From Limnephilus marmoratus (lineage: Eukaryota; Arthropoda; Insecta; Trichoptera; Limnephilidae), in assembly GCA_917880885.1 (NCBI GenBank), contig OU862922.1, forward strand, positions 22,630,627 through 22,694,626: DNA of 64,000 bases, in the 5' to 3' direction. Positions 34,920 to 56,773 of the stretch are shown here, one piece after another. Made by a program: the position numbers and the translations under genes. Numbering within the stretch: position 1 is the stretch's first letter; each line of letters opens with the position of its first letter. The notes beneath the pieces were generated by a model. That model was not told the DNA's origin and made no database searches. It worked only from the letters and a program-made list of their open reading frames with translations.

Positions 34920-35100
34920 CTGGTGACCGGACAACTCGGAATCATACAACTTCAACACGTCATTTGAAAAGTCATTAAAAGTGATGAAAAATGTGTAAAA
35001 AATTATGTTACGTTGGGTTAGGTAACGGGCTATTTTTTAATCATAACTTTTAATGACTTTCCAAAGGGGTGTTGAAATTGCATGATTCTGAGTTGTCATG
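34920..35100. mobile_element. MITE, family E, copy 1
   Basis: A near palindrome: GGACAACTCGGAATCATACAA..AAGTCATTAAAAGTGATG on the left and the inverted form ..CATAACTTTTAATGACTTTCC..GATTCTGAGTTGTC on the right. The same terminal motifs frame 43400-43608. It lies about 230 bp upstream of the SPAG17 start codon. Confidence 0.75.
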
Positions 35101-35333
35101 TAATCATCACAAGCTTGCGAGGGGCCCGATGCGTTTTGTTTTTTCGAAAAGTGGCACTTTTCAATGAACGAATATATTTTCTACGCACCTTGATTTACCT
35201 ACACAGGAACCTTTACTATTTTGAAAACGGAATCACCTTAATTTTAATTGAAATAATTCTCTTTGACAGTTCTAATGCTTTGTTTTTTTAGTTTGATTTG
35301 TACTTAATGATAATTTAATAACATTTTCAAAAA
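35101..35333 (+). promoter_or_regulatory. Putative SPAG17 5' flank / leader
   Basis: This is the only sequence between the MITE and the SPAG17 start codon. An in-frame TAA at 35319-35321 closes the reading frame 15 bp upstream of the ATG. No clear TATA box is seen. Upstream non-coding exons cannot be excluded. Confidence 0.3.
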
Positions 35334-38300
35334 ATGTCAAAAAAAGATTCAGCAAAAAAGGAAACCGCTTCCAAATCCCCAGCAGTAGACGACCAGACGT
35401 GGAGAACATTGTTGGCTGAAACCCCCATTGTAACACCAGACTGGAGATGCCAGGTCAGTATACTCGTGGAATCCGATCCCAGAGACACAACTTATCTGGA
35501 AATGTTTACCGAAGCTGCCAAAAACGAAGACCGAATGGTCATAAAGACCATCACACTGGAAGAAACTACCATTATGGTAAAGCAAATAGGTACAGGAAAA
35601 GAAATAACACCTGGCGAAAAAGTATTCGAAGTAGCAAGCAATTTTATGAAACAAGGTAATCCAATACCTGAAGATGTCCTAGCTCTGTTGATCAAGCACC
35701 AAATACTCAAGCTTAAAACTGACGACCTCAACATCAAGAATGATCAAAAGGAACTAAGTGACGGTTTGAAAAACGAATCAATGATGATGATGGGAAAACA
35801 ACTCGATAAAGGTGCCAAACCCAGCATACTTGATAAAAAGTTTCATACTGACCTCAGAGAACTCGGTGAGGAATGGAAGGACAAAGTCTACGTTGAAGAC
35901 TTTCCGAAAGATGGACCAGAGCTATACATCGCCCTAATCGGTTTTCGAAAATGTGGTCTAATTTGTGAACTATTAAAAGTCGATGTTCCTTTAGTAGCGG
36001 TAGTTAAGATCGAAACCGACGCAGACCCGCCGGCAAATGATATGGATCGGGAAAAACTAAGCCTATCTAATAGTAATTCATCTCACAGTAAAATTTCTAA
36101 ATTCAGTCCAGAAATCGCAATATTCTGGGAAGATCTCGATTTGGCAAGGGGCTCAATGGAAACTGCTCTTTTGTACAAAGGTGTGGCTTTCATATCCTTT
36201 GAACCTCCATATAAAGAAACACTCCCAGATGGAAAAAGTGAAAACGAAATCGTGTATGACGAAATTTCATTTTTATTGTACGACATCCAAGACTTGACTC
36301 GACAGCACTCGCATTATTTAGAAACTATGACAATCATCGATGTGAACGAAAGTGCTACAAGAATATGCCTAGAGGATATGACTGTTTATACAAATATGAT
36401 GAAATCCGTGCCTTTGGAAACAACATCAGTTGCATTTATATTACATGGTTTGGTTGCTCAAGTTGCTTGCATAATTGATCCACCAAATGATTATAATGAA
36501 AATTCACAACCGTATAAAGACGATGCCACGCCAGATCCGGTGATTGATGACAATAGCATTACAGGAAAAGCTCAGCGTAAGATAAATAACATTTTCCAAC
36601 ATACAAAAATTACAGATAAAATTTGCGAATCACATGATGATGGTCAGAAAGACGATGTAAAAATTATTCCTTGGGGTGATTTCATAATGTTACAAAACCA
36701 CTTTAGTGATCATGGATTGATGGATTTACAAAATATTATTTTACAAACACTTTCTTCTTTACCAATTCCAAAATTGTGGGAACATTTGCCATCAGGCGAG
36801 GACCACGAGACAAATTTCAAGTTGATATTATTTCAAGAGTGTTTGAGAGAACATAATATTTCGTTAGAAAGTGCCGCCCGTCTTCTCAATTTGATGTGTT
36901 GCAAGAAACTCTGCGAAGAAAAATTTTTTTACGACTATCAACTTTATTACAAAACTTTGCGCAAAAGAATAAACAAACTAAGGTCCTTGATCAGTCCGAT
37001 ACCTTCCGATATTTTGCTAAAATCTAAGTCGTTTACTTATGGAGAAAATCCTAACGTTAACTTGGTCGATTGTTCTCTTCGCAGCGTAATTAGATTTGCA
37101 TCGACCGTAAATTATCCAAAACTGAGAACTAGTGATGATTATGATGACGTGATAGATATTTTAGAAAGAGCCGAGCCATTATTTGAACAAGAATTAAATG
37201 AAGATCTTTTTGATATAAATGATTACGATTCTTTTGAGGAACTAACATATGGAAGTACTTTGCAAGCACTAAATAAAGCCTACTTTGATTTTAACACGAG
37301 TAATATTAAATATTGTCCAGTAACAGATAAAATCGTTATTACGTTCTTTAACAAAGTTCGGAACGGCATGAATGAGTTTATTTGGCAACGGTACATTCCC
37401 AGTCCAGTGTGCTTAAGAGACTTTTTTGACTACGTTTTTCAAGAAGAGTATAATTGGATCGTCTCTGAGGAAAACATTCATGACTGTTCTTCATTTGGAA
37501 TGAAGCTGGATGTTACGAGCAAAGTTGACGTAGATGATTCCATGCCTGGGGAAAGGGATTCAATTGATTATGATAAAGAGATGCTTTTAAAAGATTCTTT
37601 GAAAGATTCAGGTGTGCTTAATCCCGGAGTGCTTCAAGAAATTTATGATATATCACCAGGTAATGATGACATAGAAAAAGATATTCTAGCTTCCACGGCA
37701 TCAAAGGACATACCAGAGATGAAAAGAGTAACTGATGTTAAAGAGAAAGAACCGTTTAAATTCGTAGGATATGATCTTGGGGAGGATTGCGTGTTGACTA
37801 CTGGGAAGTCGAGATCGTTTATTTCGAAAGACGGTACCGCTATTTATTTTGATACCTACAACAACTTTGGTGATAGCTCTTACACGAGCACTCGCCTTAT
37901 TACTACAAATTACGACCTGTATATCCACAGTTCTTTTAACTCGATGACTAAAAAGATTTCGGACGTTAAAACTTTAAGATTCGCTTTAAAATGCGGCATG
38001 AACTTGATTTTCAAAAAAGGTCTGGAGCCCTCGCTTGACTTAGGTAGTGGAGATGAGATTTTGTATCAGCCATATCACTATTTAAAATTTTCTTGGCCAA
38101 ATGGACTTTTTATTGAACCTATTTGGAGTCAAAACAACACATTGCCCATATACGTAAAACAAACCTTAATTAATGAAAAGGAAAAATCTTCAAAAGTATA
38201 CGAAGAGCTCTACAGATGTTACTCACTTAATGGCGAAATTCTTATTTATAAAAGCAATGGAGACATACAGGTTCTTTACCCTGATAGTTCAATTTATGTT

Positions 38301-41056
38301 TTCTTAAAATCAGGTGATGGATTCGCTTCAGATACAACAAAACAATTTAAAGCATCGGTCGATGAATTCTTAAACGCCGACGATTTATCGGGTGAATCGT
38401 TGAACTGCCAAACCTCAACTTCAGACCAAAGCAAGACATCAGAGAAACTACTTGGAGATTTTATGAATTATGACGTAACTCTATCTGATGGTAGGTTTTT
38501 TAAAATGAGGAATGGGGAAGCAGTTTACGAAGATAAACTATTAGTCAGAACAGCGACAGATTATCTCATGGGTGAAATATATAGTCGGCGATTGGATGGT
38601 ACCAACACATTACTCAATAAAGAAGGTGTTCAAACAACATCATTTAGCGATGGTTCAAAAATAAGTAGCTATTATATTCTTGAGACTGAATTTCCTTATA
38701 CCAACATAAATTCGGTCAGTCAAATAAAAACGAGTGACAGTGTAACTAATAAAATCGATGGACATGAATTAGAAAAAGTCGAAGAAAATTCTGTATTAGA
38801 ATCTGATGATTCTATAAATTTCATGGATGATGCTCAAGTCGTCAGCTTAGTCTATGTCATGGAACACTCTAGTTACGCAACTGTGATAGTTAACAACTCT
38901 TCTCGTTCAGTTCAGATCAATTTACCACATAACATTGTCGTTCAAATAGAAGAAAATGGGGTATATAAATTAGATTTTGAAAATTTATCCACAGCAGTGC
39001 TTATTAATGATGAGTTGGTTATAAAGGATACAAAATGTTTCGATTGCAACACACAGACCACCACAAATATAAATCTGGTGTACTCTGAAGAAGTCAGAGA
39101 AAATCTGCTGACATGCGAAGATGGCTTCAACAAGATATTTACTTTGAATTATTCTGGAGATTGTTTCCTGCTCGATAAATCAAATCCAAGTTGCAGTTGT
39201 TGGAAGGACTCGACATGTGATATCAATTGTTGTGGTAGATCTTTGAACCGAAAAGACAGGAGATTTTTTGTGCTAAAAAGGTATTGCGTAGAAATATTAC
39301 ATGCACTTCTAATGTTTCATTGTAGGAGAGATGATATTGGCTGACAGAATGTATAAATTTTCAGAGATCTGACTGGTGAAGAATATATTCACAAAGAAAC
39401 AAGAAACATTTTCAATACAAGCTTGAAAAATGTTAAATGGTCATCCGTGAAAACAGGCCACGATGTTTTCAATCCCGAGATCACATACGAAACATCGATA
39501 TTTCCAGCATCCCCCTCGATGTCTCAAGTATTTACTGAATTATGAATTTTCCTTTTTTTATTTTATGTTACTATAATGTTACTTATAAAGCCACTGCATT
39601 ATTTTATTGTTTGCACTTTAGTCCTGGATTATGAAACCGCTGATCATTGACGTAAAGCCAAAACATCTCACATTCGATGATCTCAAAGAACATAATGAAA
39701 AGGGAATATATCCGTGGATGCGACCTTTCCCAAGACCAACCTTCTATGGTGATGGAGACAAACAAACAGCTCAACCACCCCCACCAAGAGCTATGATACT
39801 AAGGTAGAACACCAACTACTGACATTATAACATCACATTTTATACTGCTAGTTAATTTGTGCTGGAATGAATCTAATGTTAATAAATAAATAGCCTAACG
39901 AATCTTTTTAAAAATATGTAAAGTGGGTTGGTAGGTACGTAACCACTATTAACCTATCAGCATGGATAATAATAATTTCGTGGAAAAAATAATTCAAAGT
40001 AAACTAGTGATATTATTATAATTTATTACTTACGTTTTTTTCAACAGGATCTTGAGAAAACTCATTCCAGAAGGCTGGGACATCTCCAAAAATATGGAAG
40101 CAGTGACTGAAAAATATATTTGCCTCCTGAAAACAGAAAACAGGGCAAATAGGCATTCTATTCCTTTAGTAGTTACAAATACGAGTACTAACAAATCTGA
40201 AGACGAAATTACAAAAATCGGTCGAGAGTAAGGACCTCAAATAATACTAGTACTTACTCGCATAAAATCATGGGATAATCAGAATTCATGACACATCAAT
40301 TGCAATTTTAAATGAAAAATAATTGATTGAACTCTTAAAACTTTTGGAAATCCCTGAAAAAGCATTTTTAGTATCATTTGACATTGTTAATTTATTTCCA
40401 AGTATTCCAATTGAAGAATGTAAACCTATTATTAAGGAACTTTTATTTTTATCAATTTTACCTAATGACTTATCTCAGGATTTAAATTTATTATTTAATA
40501 TAGTTTTAAAACAAAATTATTTTCAATTCAATGATAATATCTTTAAACAAAAAGATGGCGTGGCAGTGGGTGCTAGTACCAGCCCCTTGGTCGCGGATAT
40601 ATTTATAAATGATTTGGAAAATAAGATTTTTAACAGCTGTGCATTATTACTTCTGTGTTGGAACAAAAATAATTGTTGCTTGTCTTTCCATTGAAATTGT
40701 TATTGTAATTTTAGAATGTACAACAACATCCTGCAATCGTTTGATAAACAGTATGTACTATCAACTTCGAGGAAAAGTAGGATGGTTAAACTGAACATAG
40801 ATAAATACCTTCAACAAAGGGCAAAGGAAATAATGAAGGAAGAATTTTACAGGTTGGGTTATTTTAATATATTGATTTTTTTCTATTTATGGACGTCTTT
40901 TCAATTCATATTATTGAATGCATTCTAAAAAACGTACCAAATTATTTCATTTTCAGGGAGGCGTTGCGAACTCAGCAAGTTCCGAAGTACGAATACCCCG
41001 AGATACTACGTCCTGAAATTGAAAGCGAAGGTGAAAGAAATATTGTTGAACAATAA
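35334..41056 (+). CDS. SPAG17: SPAG17/PF6 homologue, central-pair axoneme protein (6 coding exons)
   Basis: The protein belongs to the SPAG17/PF6 family, which builds the C1a projection of the central pair in motile cilia and sperm tails. Coding exons, joined by eye at GT-AG borders: 35334-39280, 39365-39527, 39622-39803, 40048-40227, 40715-40852, 40957-41056. They total 4710 bp, or 1569 aa, and all phases agree. Evidence for the family: an N-terminal region rich in Lys and Asp/Glu; the block SSYATVIVNN near residue 1180, preceded by an SDGSKISSYY block near 1105; and RRFFVLKR-DLTGEEYI across the first splice, which aligns with the RFFV..DGSG block of vertebrate SPAG17. The protein is shorter than human SPAG17 (about 2200 aa). 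A Cys-rich patch lies at about residues 1276-1298. The start codon follows an in-frame stop, in a good AAA-ATG context. Intron 4 holds a Penelope fragment. In an insect the likely site of action is the sperm flagellum. Confidence 0.9.
40310..40645 (+). pseudogene. Penelope-like reverse transcriptase fragment in SPAG17 intron 4
   Basis: The frame from 40323 reads FLVSFDIVNLFPSIPIEECK (motif A with its aspartate) and then DGVAVGASTSPLVADIFINDLE (motif B). The next motif, YVDD, is missing because the frame breaks at about 40640. The segment has the same orientation as the host gene and lies wholly within the 40228-40714 intron. It is an old insertion without endonuclease or terminal repeat. Confidence 0.85.
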
Positions 41057-41127
41057 TGATGGATTTTTTTTAAATGCATACTTTGATTAAACAGTTGTGT
41101 TTTTTTCGTAAACATCAGTAAACAAGT

Positions 41128-41133
41128 AATAAA
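41128..41133 (+). promoter_or_regulatory. Candidate SPAG17 polyadenylation signal
   Basis: AATAAA lies 72 bp after the stop codon, the first canonical signal downstream of the gene. Confidence 0.5.
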
Positions 41134-41489
41134 TGTGATCACATAAAGGAAAATCGTTCGTTAGTTCTAATTTTTTATATTTATTAACCCTAAGTGACGT
41201 GGTGAACAAAACTTACGCAAGTCAGGTCGCGGTCGTGAGTCTCGGGGACTTTCAAAACTGTAGGTAAAAGTTATGGGTTATATGTACTTTTTTAAATTTT
41301 AAATTATCGATCACAAATCTTTACAAATATCGGAGATATATTAGGCAAATTTAAAAAAAGGCGATTCTTCACTGTTGAACTTAAGACTGCAAAATTCCTT
41401 CCACAAAAACATATTAAAAAAAATTAAATGCACAAAAATATGACATCTTTGATACTAAAAACGATGTTTCTGTATTTATGTTTTTTTAA
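41134..41489. other. Spacer after SPAG17, no gene
   Basis: AT-rich with a short GC-richer patch (41195-41255). Nothing recognisable. Confidence 0.35.
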
Positions 41490-41660
41490 TGTGATTATCG
41501 CACAAGTCTCAAGTGCTCCCGTCTGGAGCCAGTGAGGCAATGGCATCCACAATTGTATGTTGTGAGGCTGAAGATGAGGGGAAGGATAAAGGGAAGGGCG
41601 AGGTGAAGACGTGCCTGGCTATTCAGATATGGTCGCCAAACACGCTTAAGGCTCTGCAAC
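41490..41660 (-). repeat. SINE family A, truncated copy
   Basis: CGCACAAGTCTCAAGTGCTCCC, GGAGCCAGTGAGGCAATGGC, TGTTGTGAGGCTGAAG and GGCTATTCAGATATGG match the SINE at 57772-58187. The similarity stops at about 41660 and the following open frame (to 41785) runs into unrelated sequence. Confidence 0.7.
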
Positions 41661-42499
41661 CGGGCCCGAAAAGAAGAAGATGGAGAGATACGAAATTACG
41701 AATGTTAGAGGAGAGCGCTAACATTCACAGCGACAAAATCGATGCGAAAATTGCGAAAATGTTTAATAAAACACGACTCGTTTAAAATAGAGCAAAAATC
41801 TTAAACAGCATTTAAAGAAACACTGTGAATTTTTTTATACATATAACTTGTAAAATAACTGAAACAAACGTGTTTATAATAATTTTTGGAGCATACTTTG
41901 CAATTTTTTTCTATCGAGGGAATTTTATATAATTTGCGTTTCGGCGCGGGCAAAGTCTAGACTAGATATTATCTTCAAGAAGAACATATATTTTTATTCA
42001 TAATTTTATAACTACTGTAAGTTTAGTTTTATATATTTATTAATTTAGTTAATTTTTTGCGCATAATAAATTATATCAACATATTTATTAATTTCCTGTT
42101 GCTTCCACTTATTAATACTTAATATATTTTATTAAAATCATCTCGTATTGTAAGAATTAATCGTATTATTATTATTTGTATAGTATTCATATATAATGTA
42201 TATAGGTTCTTGTTATTAAAACAAATTTGTAAATATTAACATTATTAACCCAAAATTACACTAGCAAAATTATTCTCTTTACACTGGCCAGAACACTCCT
42301 TTTGGGGTGAAAAGCCATGAAAAAAAAAATCGGCGTTTGGATACCTATGTGAATACATATGTTAGCCATAATATTTTTTGTAAATATGCATAGAGTTCCA
42401 CCTCACGGATAATACGGAACGTTCGTAACGTCGAAGTTTGATGCACGGATAAATCGAATAATAATAATTAAACGGAATATTCCTTTTTTAACTAATAGA
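41661..42499. other. AT-rich stretch, no gene
   Basis: No coding region or repeat recognised. Confidence 0.4.
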
Positions 42500-43118
42500 T
42501 AGTGACCGACCGAAGGTTCTGTTTCGGTTTAGGTTTCGGCAAGTTTCGGGAAAAAATCTAGTTTCGGCATCAGTTTCAAAACCGAAACCGAAACTTTTTT
42601 AGACATGTTAAAAATCGATTGTTTTCGGTTATTTAGCTTATTTTTTACATTTTTCAGACAGTTAACACGTGTTTAATTAAATAAATAAAATTAAAAAAAA
42701 AAAACAAAATTGAAGTGTGTGAAAAATTAATATTTTTTTACATTACTTCTATAAAACAAACAAAATTTATAAAAAAATAACAAACCAAGTCAACTACTTC
42801 TTCCTTCCTATATGTATAATGTTGTTGATTATTGACTAATTTTTGTTCCATGAAGTAGTTACATGTTTTGTTATTTTTATAAATTTTGTTTGTTTTATAG
42901 AAGTAAAATAAAAAATTTAAAAATTTCACATACTTCAAATATTGTTTTTTTATTTATTCAATTTAACTCGTGTTAACGTGAATAAGTGTAAAAAATAAGC
43001 CAAATAACAGTAAACAATCAATTTTTAACATGTCTAATAAAGTTTCGGTTTCGGCCGAAATTGAGACAGACACCGAAGATTCCGTTTCGGTGGAAAGTCT
43101 TGTTTCGGTCGGACACTA
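42500..43118. mobile_element. Foldback MITE with hAT-like ends
   Basis: The ends are inverted: TAGTGACCGACCGAA on the left and, read inward from the right, TAGTGTCCGACCGAA. Nearly the whole 619 bp folds back on itself (for example AGACATGTTAAAAATCGATTG and its inverse; AAATTTTGTTTGTTTTATAG and its inverse). The subterminal region carries many TTTCGG(T) motifs. No coding capacity. Confidence 0.75.
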
Positions 43119-43122
43119 CTAA

Positions 43123-43290
43123 GGGGGCATACATTAATTACGTGAGCAGTTTTTCTTACAATCTAGATCCCCCCCCCCCCCCCTTGGTGAGATAAATTTG
43201 GGCCACTTCGTATATTCTTTTCAAGTAACGTGAGATTTTGCTGGAACACCCCCCCCCCTTTTGTGCTCACGTAATTAATGTATGCCCCCC
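43123..43290. mobile_element. Short MITE with near-perfect 25-bp inverted repeats
   Basis: GGGGGCATACATTAATTACG.. and the inverted ..CGTAATTAATGTATGCCCCC bound a 168-bp unit containing runs of about 18 and 10 C. It starts only 4 bp after the preceding MITE. Superfamily not determined. Confidence 0.85.
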
Positions 43291-43399
43291 AATTGACAAT
43301 TGTCGGAAGTACCAATCTTATAAAATAAATTCTCGTCAAAATAAAAACAAATAGTACCTACTTCGAATTACAGGATTGAGGTTCAAACTACTAAAGATG

Positions 43400-43608
43400 C
43401 GGTTCCATGCCAACTCAGAATGAAACCAACTCAGAAACACCTCAGATAGGTCATTAAAAGCTATGAAAAAAATTATTTTAAAATAGCCGGTATCCCTAAC
43501 CTATTTAACCTTTTTTTATATTTTTTTTATCATCACTCTTAATAACCTTTCTGAGGTTCTTCTGAGTTGGTTTCATTCTGAGTTGTCTGGTCACCGAAAG
43601 ATGCATGT
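43400..43608. mobile_element. MITE, family E, copy 2
   Basis: CCAACTCAGAATGAAACC.. and the inverse ..GGTTTCATTCTGAGTTG form the ends, followed by TCTGGTCACC as in copy 1 (34920-35100). The arms extend about 65 bp inward (AGGTCATTAAAAGCTATG / CACTCTTAATAACCT). Confidence 0.75.
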
Positions 43609-44287
43609 CATTATAATTTAGATATACATCCCAGGTTTTGAATGATTTGTTTGCAAAGCAGGGTTTGTCTAGCGGGTGTGTGTGTAATTATTCTAATACA
43701 TTTCTTTCCATGTTCTGCTGTTATAAATATAGGTACAAACTTGTCAATAATGCATTTACTTGATAACGTGAATAAATTATTGTTTTACATGGCAATAATA
43801 TTTTTTCTATGATTGGCAGCATATGGGCAGCATTGATTGATTGATGAGATATTAAAATGGCGTTACCGCGTATAAGTGAATTAATTTTAACAAAATTAAA
43901 ATGTTAAATGCATATTTTTTGCATGTTTTTTTTCTACCCCGACATAAATACTAACGTTTCGTAATAATAAAGCTATTTGAATAAAAAAAATTTCCGTATT
44001 AACGAGTAAGCGGTTCAACGCATAAATAATATATTTTTCACCGAAGTTCATTATTCGTGTTTCGTTGTTTTCTGACATAAACAGCCCCTTGTATTGTTCA
44101 AGGCGATAGCTATAAAGAATATTAAAAAAAAAATCTCTTACGTTTTACGGGTGGTAACACTGGTAACAGGTTCAAGTTCAAATGTCAAAATAATCATGAC
44201 AATCGCCGAAAATGCTTGTAAACAGAGTTTTGATTGACCAATGATTATTAATTCTACTTCTAAGTTATATCAGTTTTTTTACTCAAA
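43609..44287. other. Spacer between SPAG17 and GPATCH11
   Basis: No gene recognised. The motif GCAGGGTTTGTCTAGCGGG (about 43659) recurs in the foldback element at 44850-45516. The last 200 bp presumably contain the GPATCH11 promoter; no TATA box is evident. Confidence 0.4.
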
Positions 44288-54973
<10,686 letters not shown>

Positions 54974-54977
54974 TCTC

Positions 54978-56211
54978 AATTAATGTAATTGTCATTACCT
55001 TCTTTATCATGGTCTGATCAAAATACTAATCATGTAGGATGGATTGTTTCCGAGAAATACATCAAATTTCAAAGTTAAAATTCAAGTTCACCATGGGCCA
55101 CTTGTTTTAGGGTATGCAGTTAGAGCACCAAAAGAGCTCGAATAGGACTTTCACACATGAACGACAAAATTTGAGGAATTGTTCAAATTCTGTAAAAAAA
55201 ACCCATCCTTAATATTATTTATCCTTGGGTATCTGTAATACTTTCAGTTTTTGGGTTATTTTTATTTATTACCTTTAAATTATATTAACCCTTCGAATAA
55301 TAAGAAAATAATTTTCCGTCAACTTTTGCCTGTCAAAGTTTGCGCGCAAAATTCCTGGTTCTTCCCATGCATTTTAAATGTTCCTATTTATTAGTTTTTT
55401 TTAACGCTTTTGCAAAAATAAAAATTGTTCTATTATTTAGATAAAATAATCTTTCCGAGATGTTTATTAGAAATCAACATTTTTGTTTTTAAATATTAAA
55501 ATTTTAATATTGGAAATGTAAATTGGCTAAAAAATGCATACCTGCGAATATTTGAATTAAAGTAATTAAAATAGAATAAACTTCAAATTTTAAATTCAGA
55601 TTCCTTTTTTAAACAAAATTTGTAATAAAACTGTCACCTCACTTTTTATCACTTTCATACAATTTTATTTTAAAATTAAATGTGGGTTACGTCACAAATA
55701 GGCGCAAAATCAAACCGTCACTTTTGATCAGGTTTGTAAAATATCTGAACAACCTAGCTCATATAATTCTAAGACAATGAGAAGCATTATTTCTTTCCGT
55801 TTCTAACATAAAAGAAATCACAAATATTCGCATTACAGAAAGAGAGATATCTAACTTTTAATAATGCACGGTCGCTCTGGGACAATCTGGGTCTCCTGTT
55901 ATTATAACGGCATATGATGTTTTGGGACAACTTGGGTCTCCTGTGATTAAACGGGTTAAGTCCAAAGCAACCTGGCTTTTATTATTTGCACCCAGTGGCG
56001 GTCCTTCCCTCAGGTCAATTGGTCAAAAACCTCCCAAAGTTATAAGATGACAGTAAAACATAATATTATTATGAAATATTAAGCAAGTCAAAACAACTGG
56101 TATTATTCTGATGTATTTGAAATGCACTGCGTAGTGACATCTAACGTCTTAAACGGAAGCTTTCAAGCACTATGATTGGCTGGGTCAAATTATGAAATAA
56201 CAATTATCATA
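54978..56211. other. Region downstream of GPATCH11, no gene
   Basis: This is the 3' flank of GPATCH11. No canonical AATAAA was seen close to the stop codon. Two short related segments (GGACAATCTGGGTCTCCTGT and GGACAACTTGGGTCTCCTGT, about 50 bp apart near 55880-55940) form a small direct repeat. Nothing else was recognised. Confidence 0.4.
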
Positions 56212-56709
56212 AGTAATAATTATTAATTATTATTTTTAATTGTAAAACTAACGTTTTTAAGACAAGATTTTTTATGCATAGCACAAAGGGTAACAATTAT
56301 TATAAGCAATAATTATCAGCCTGAAACACTCATCCACATTGAAAAATCTTCCGAGAAAAGATACATGACGCCAACGGGACTTGAACCCGTGTCCTCTCGA
56401 TTGCCGGTCGATTGCTCTGACCACTGAGCTATGGCGGCTTATCTCGTACCCGCCAAATGATTCAATATATGCTAGTGTTTCATTCAACAATTACTGCTTA
56501 TTATATTTTTTCCACCTGAAAACAACCAACTTTATTTTTGCGAGAGAAACATTGTAAGTGTTAAATCCCTCGCTTTCCTCGCGGAAGATTTTTCAATGTG
56601 GATGAGTGTTTCAGGCTGATAATTATTGCTTATAATAATTGTTACCCTTTGTGCTATGCATAAAAAACCTTGTCTTAAAAACGTTAGTTTTACAATTAAA
56701 AATAATAAT
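56212..56709 (-). mobile_element. MITE-like element carrying a tRNA-shaped insert
   Basis: The arms at 56212-56349 and 56579-56709 are inverted copies of about 128 bp with almost no mismatch (AACTAACGTTTTTAAGACAAG, GCATAGCACAAAGGGTAAC, CATCCACATTGAAAAATCTT). Between them lies a tRNA-like sequence on the minus strand (56367-56438), then TAGTGTTTCATTCAAC, CACCTGAAAACAACC and TCCCTCGC. Related pieces: 10225-10345 (arm only), 56774-57088 (body) and 59246-60275 (interrupted copy). I do not know a named family with this layout. Confidence 0.75.
56367..56438 (-). tRNA. tRNA-like sequence (Ala-GGC-like), probably not functional
   Basis: 72 nt with a tRNA cloverleaf: acceptor stem 6/7 paired (one C/T mismatch at 2-71), D arm AGCTCAGTGGTCAGAGC with a good A box, anticodon stem 4/5, loop CCGGCAA (anticodon GGC), T arm ACGGGTTCAAGTCCCGT with a perfect B box. 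Position 33 is C, not the near-invariant U, so decoding is doubtful. GGC is not the usual Ala anticodon in eukaryotes. It probably served as a Pol III promoter or was captured. Confidence 0.55.
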
Positions 56710-56773
56710 TAATATTTGACAAGTTTAAGTATTTCCCCAATAAATGAAGACATAATTTGTCTCGACGCCACCT

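Noticed and set aside
39281..39344. Continuation of the SPAG17 frame beyond 39280
   Set aside because: It is intron read-through. Splicing 39280 to 39365 restores the conserved RFFV..DLTGEE block and keeps phase with the next exons.
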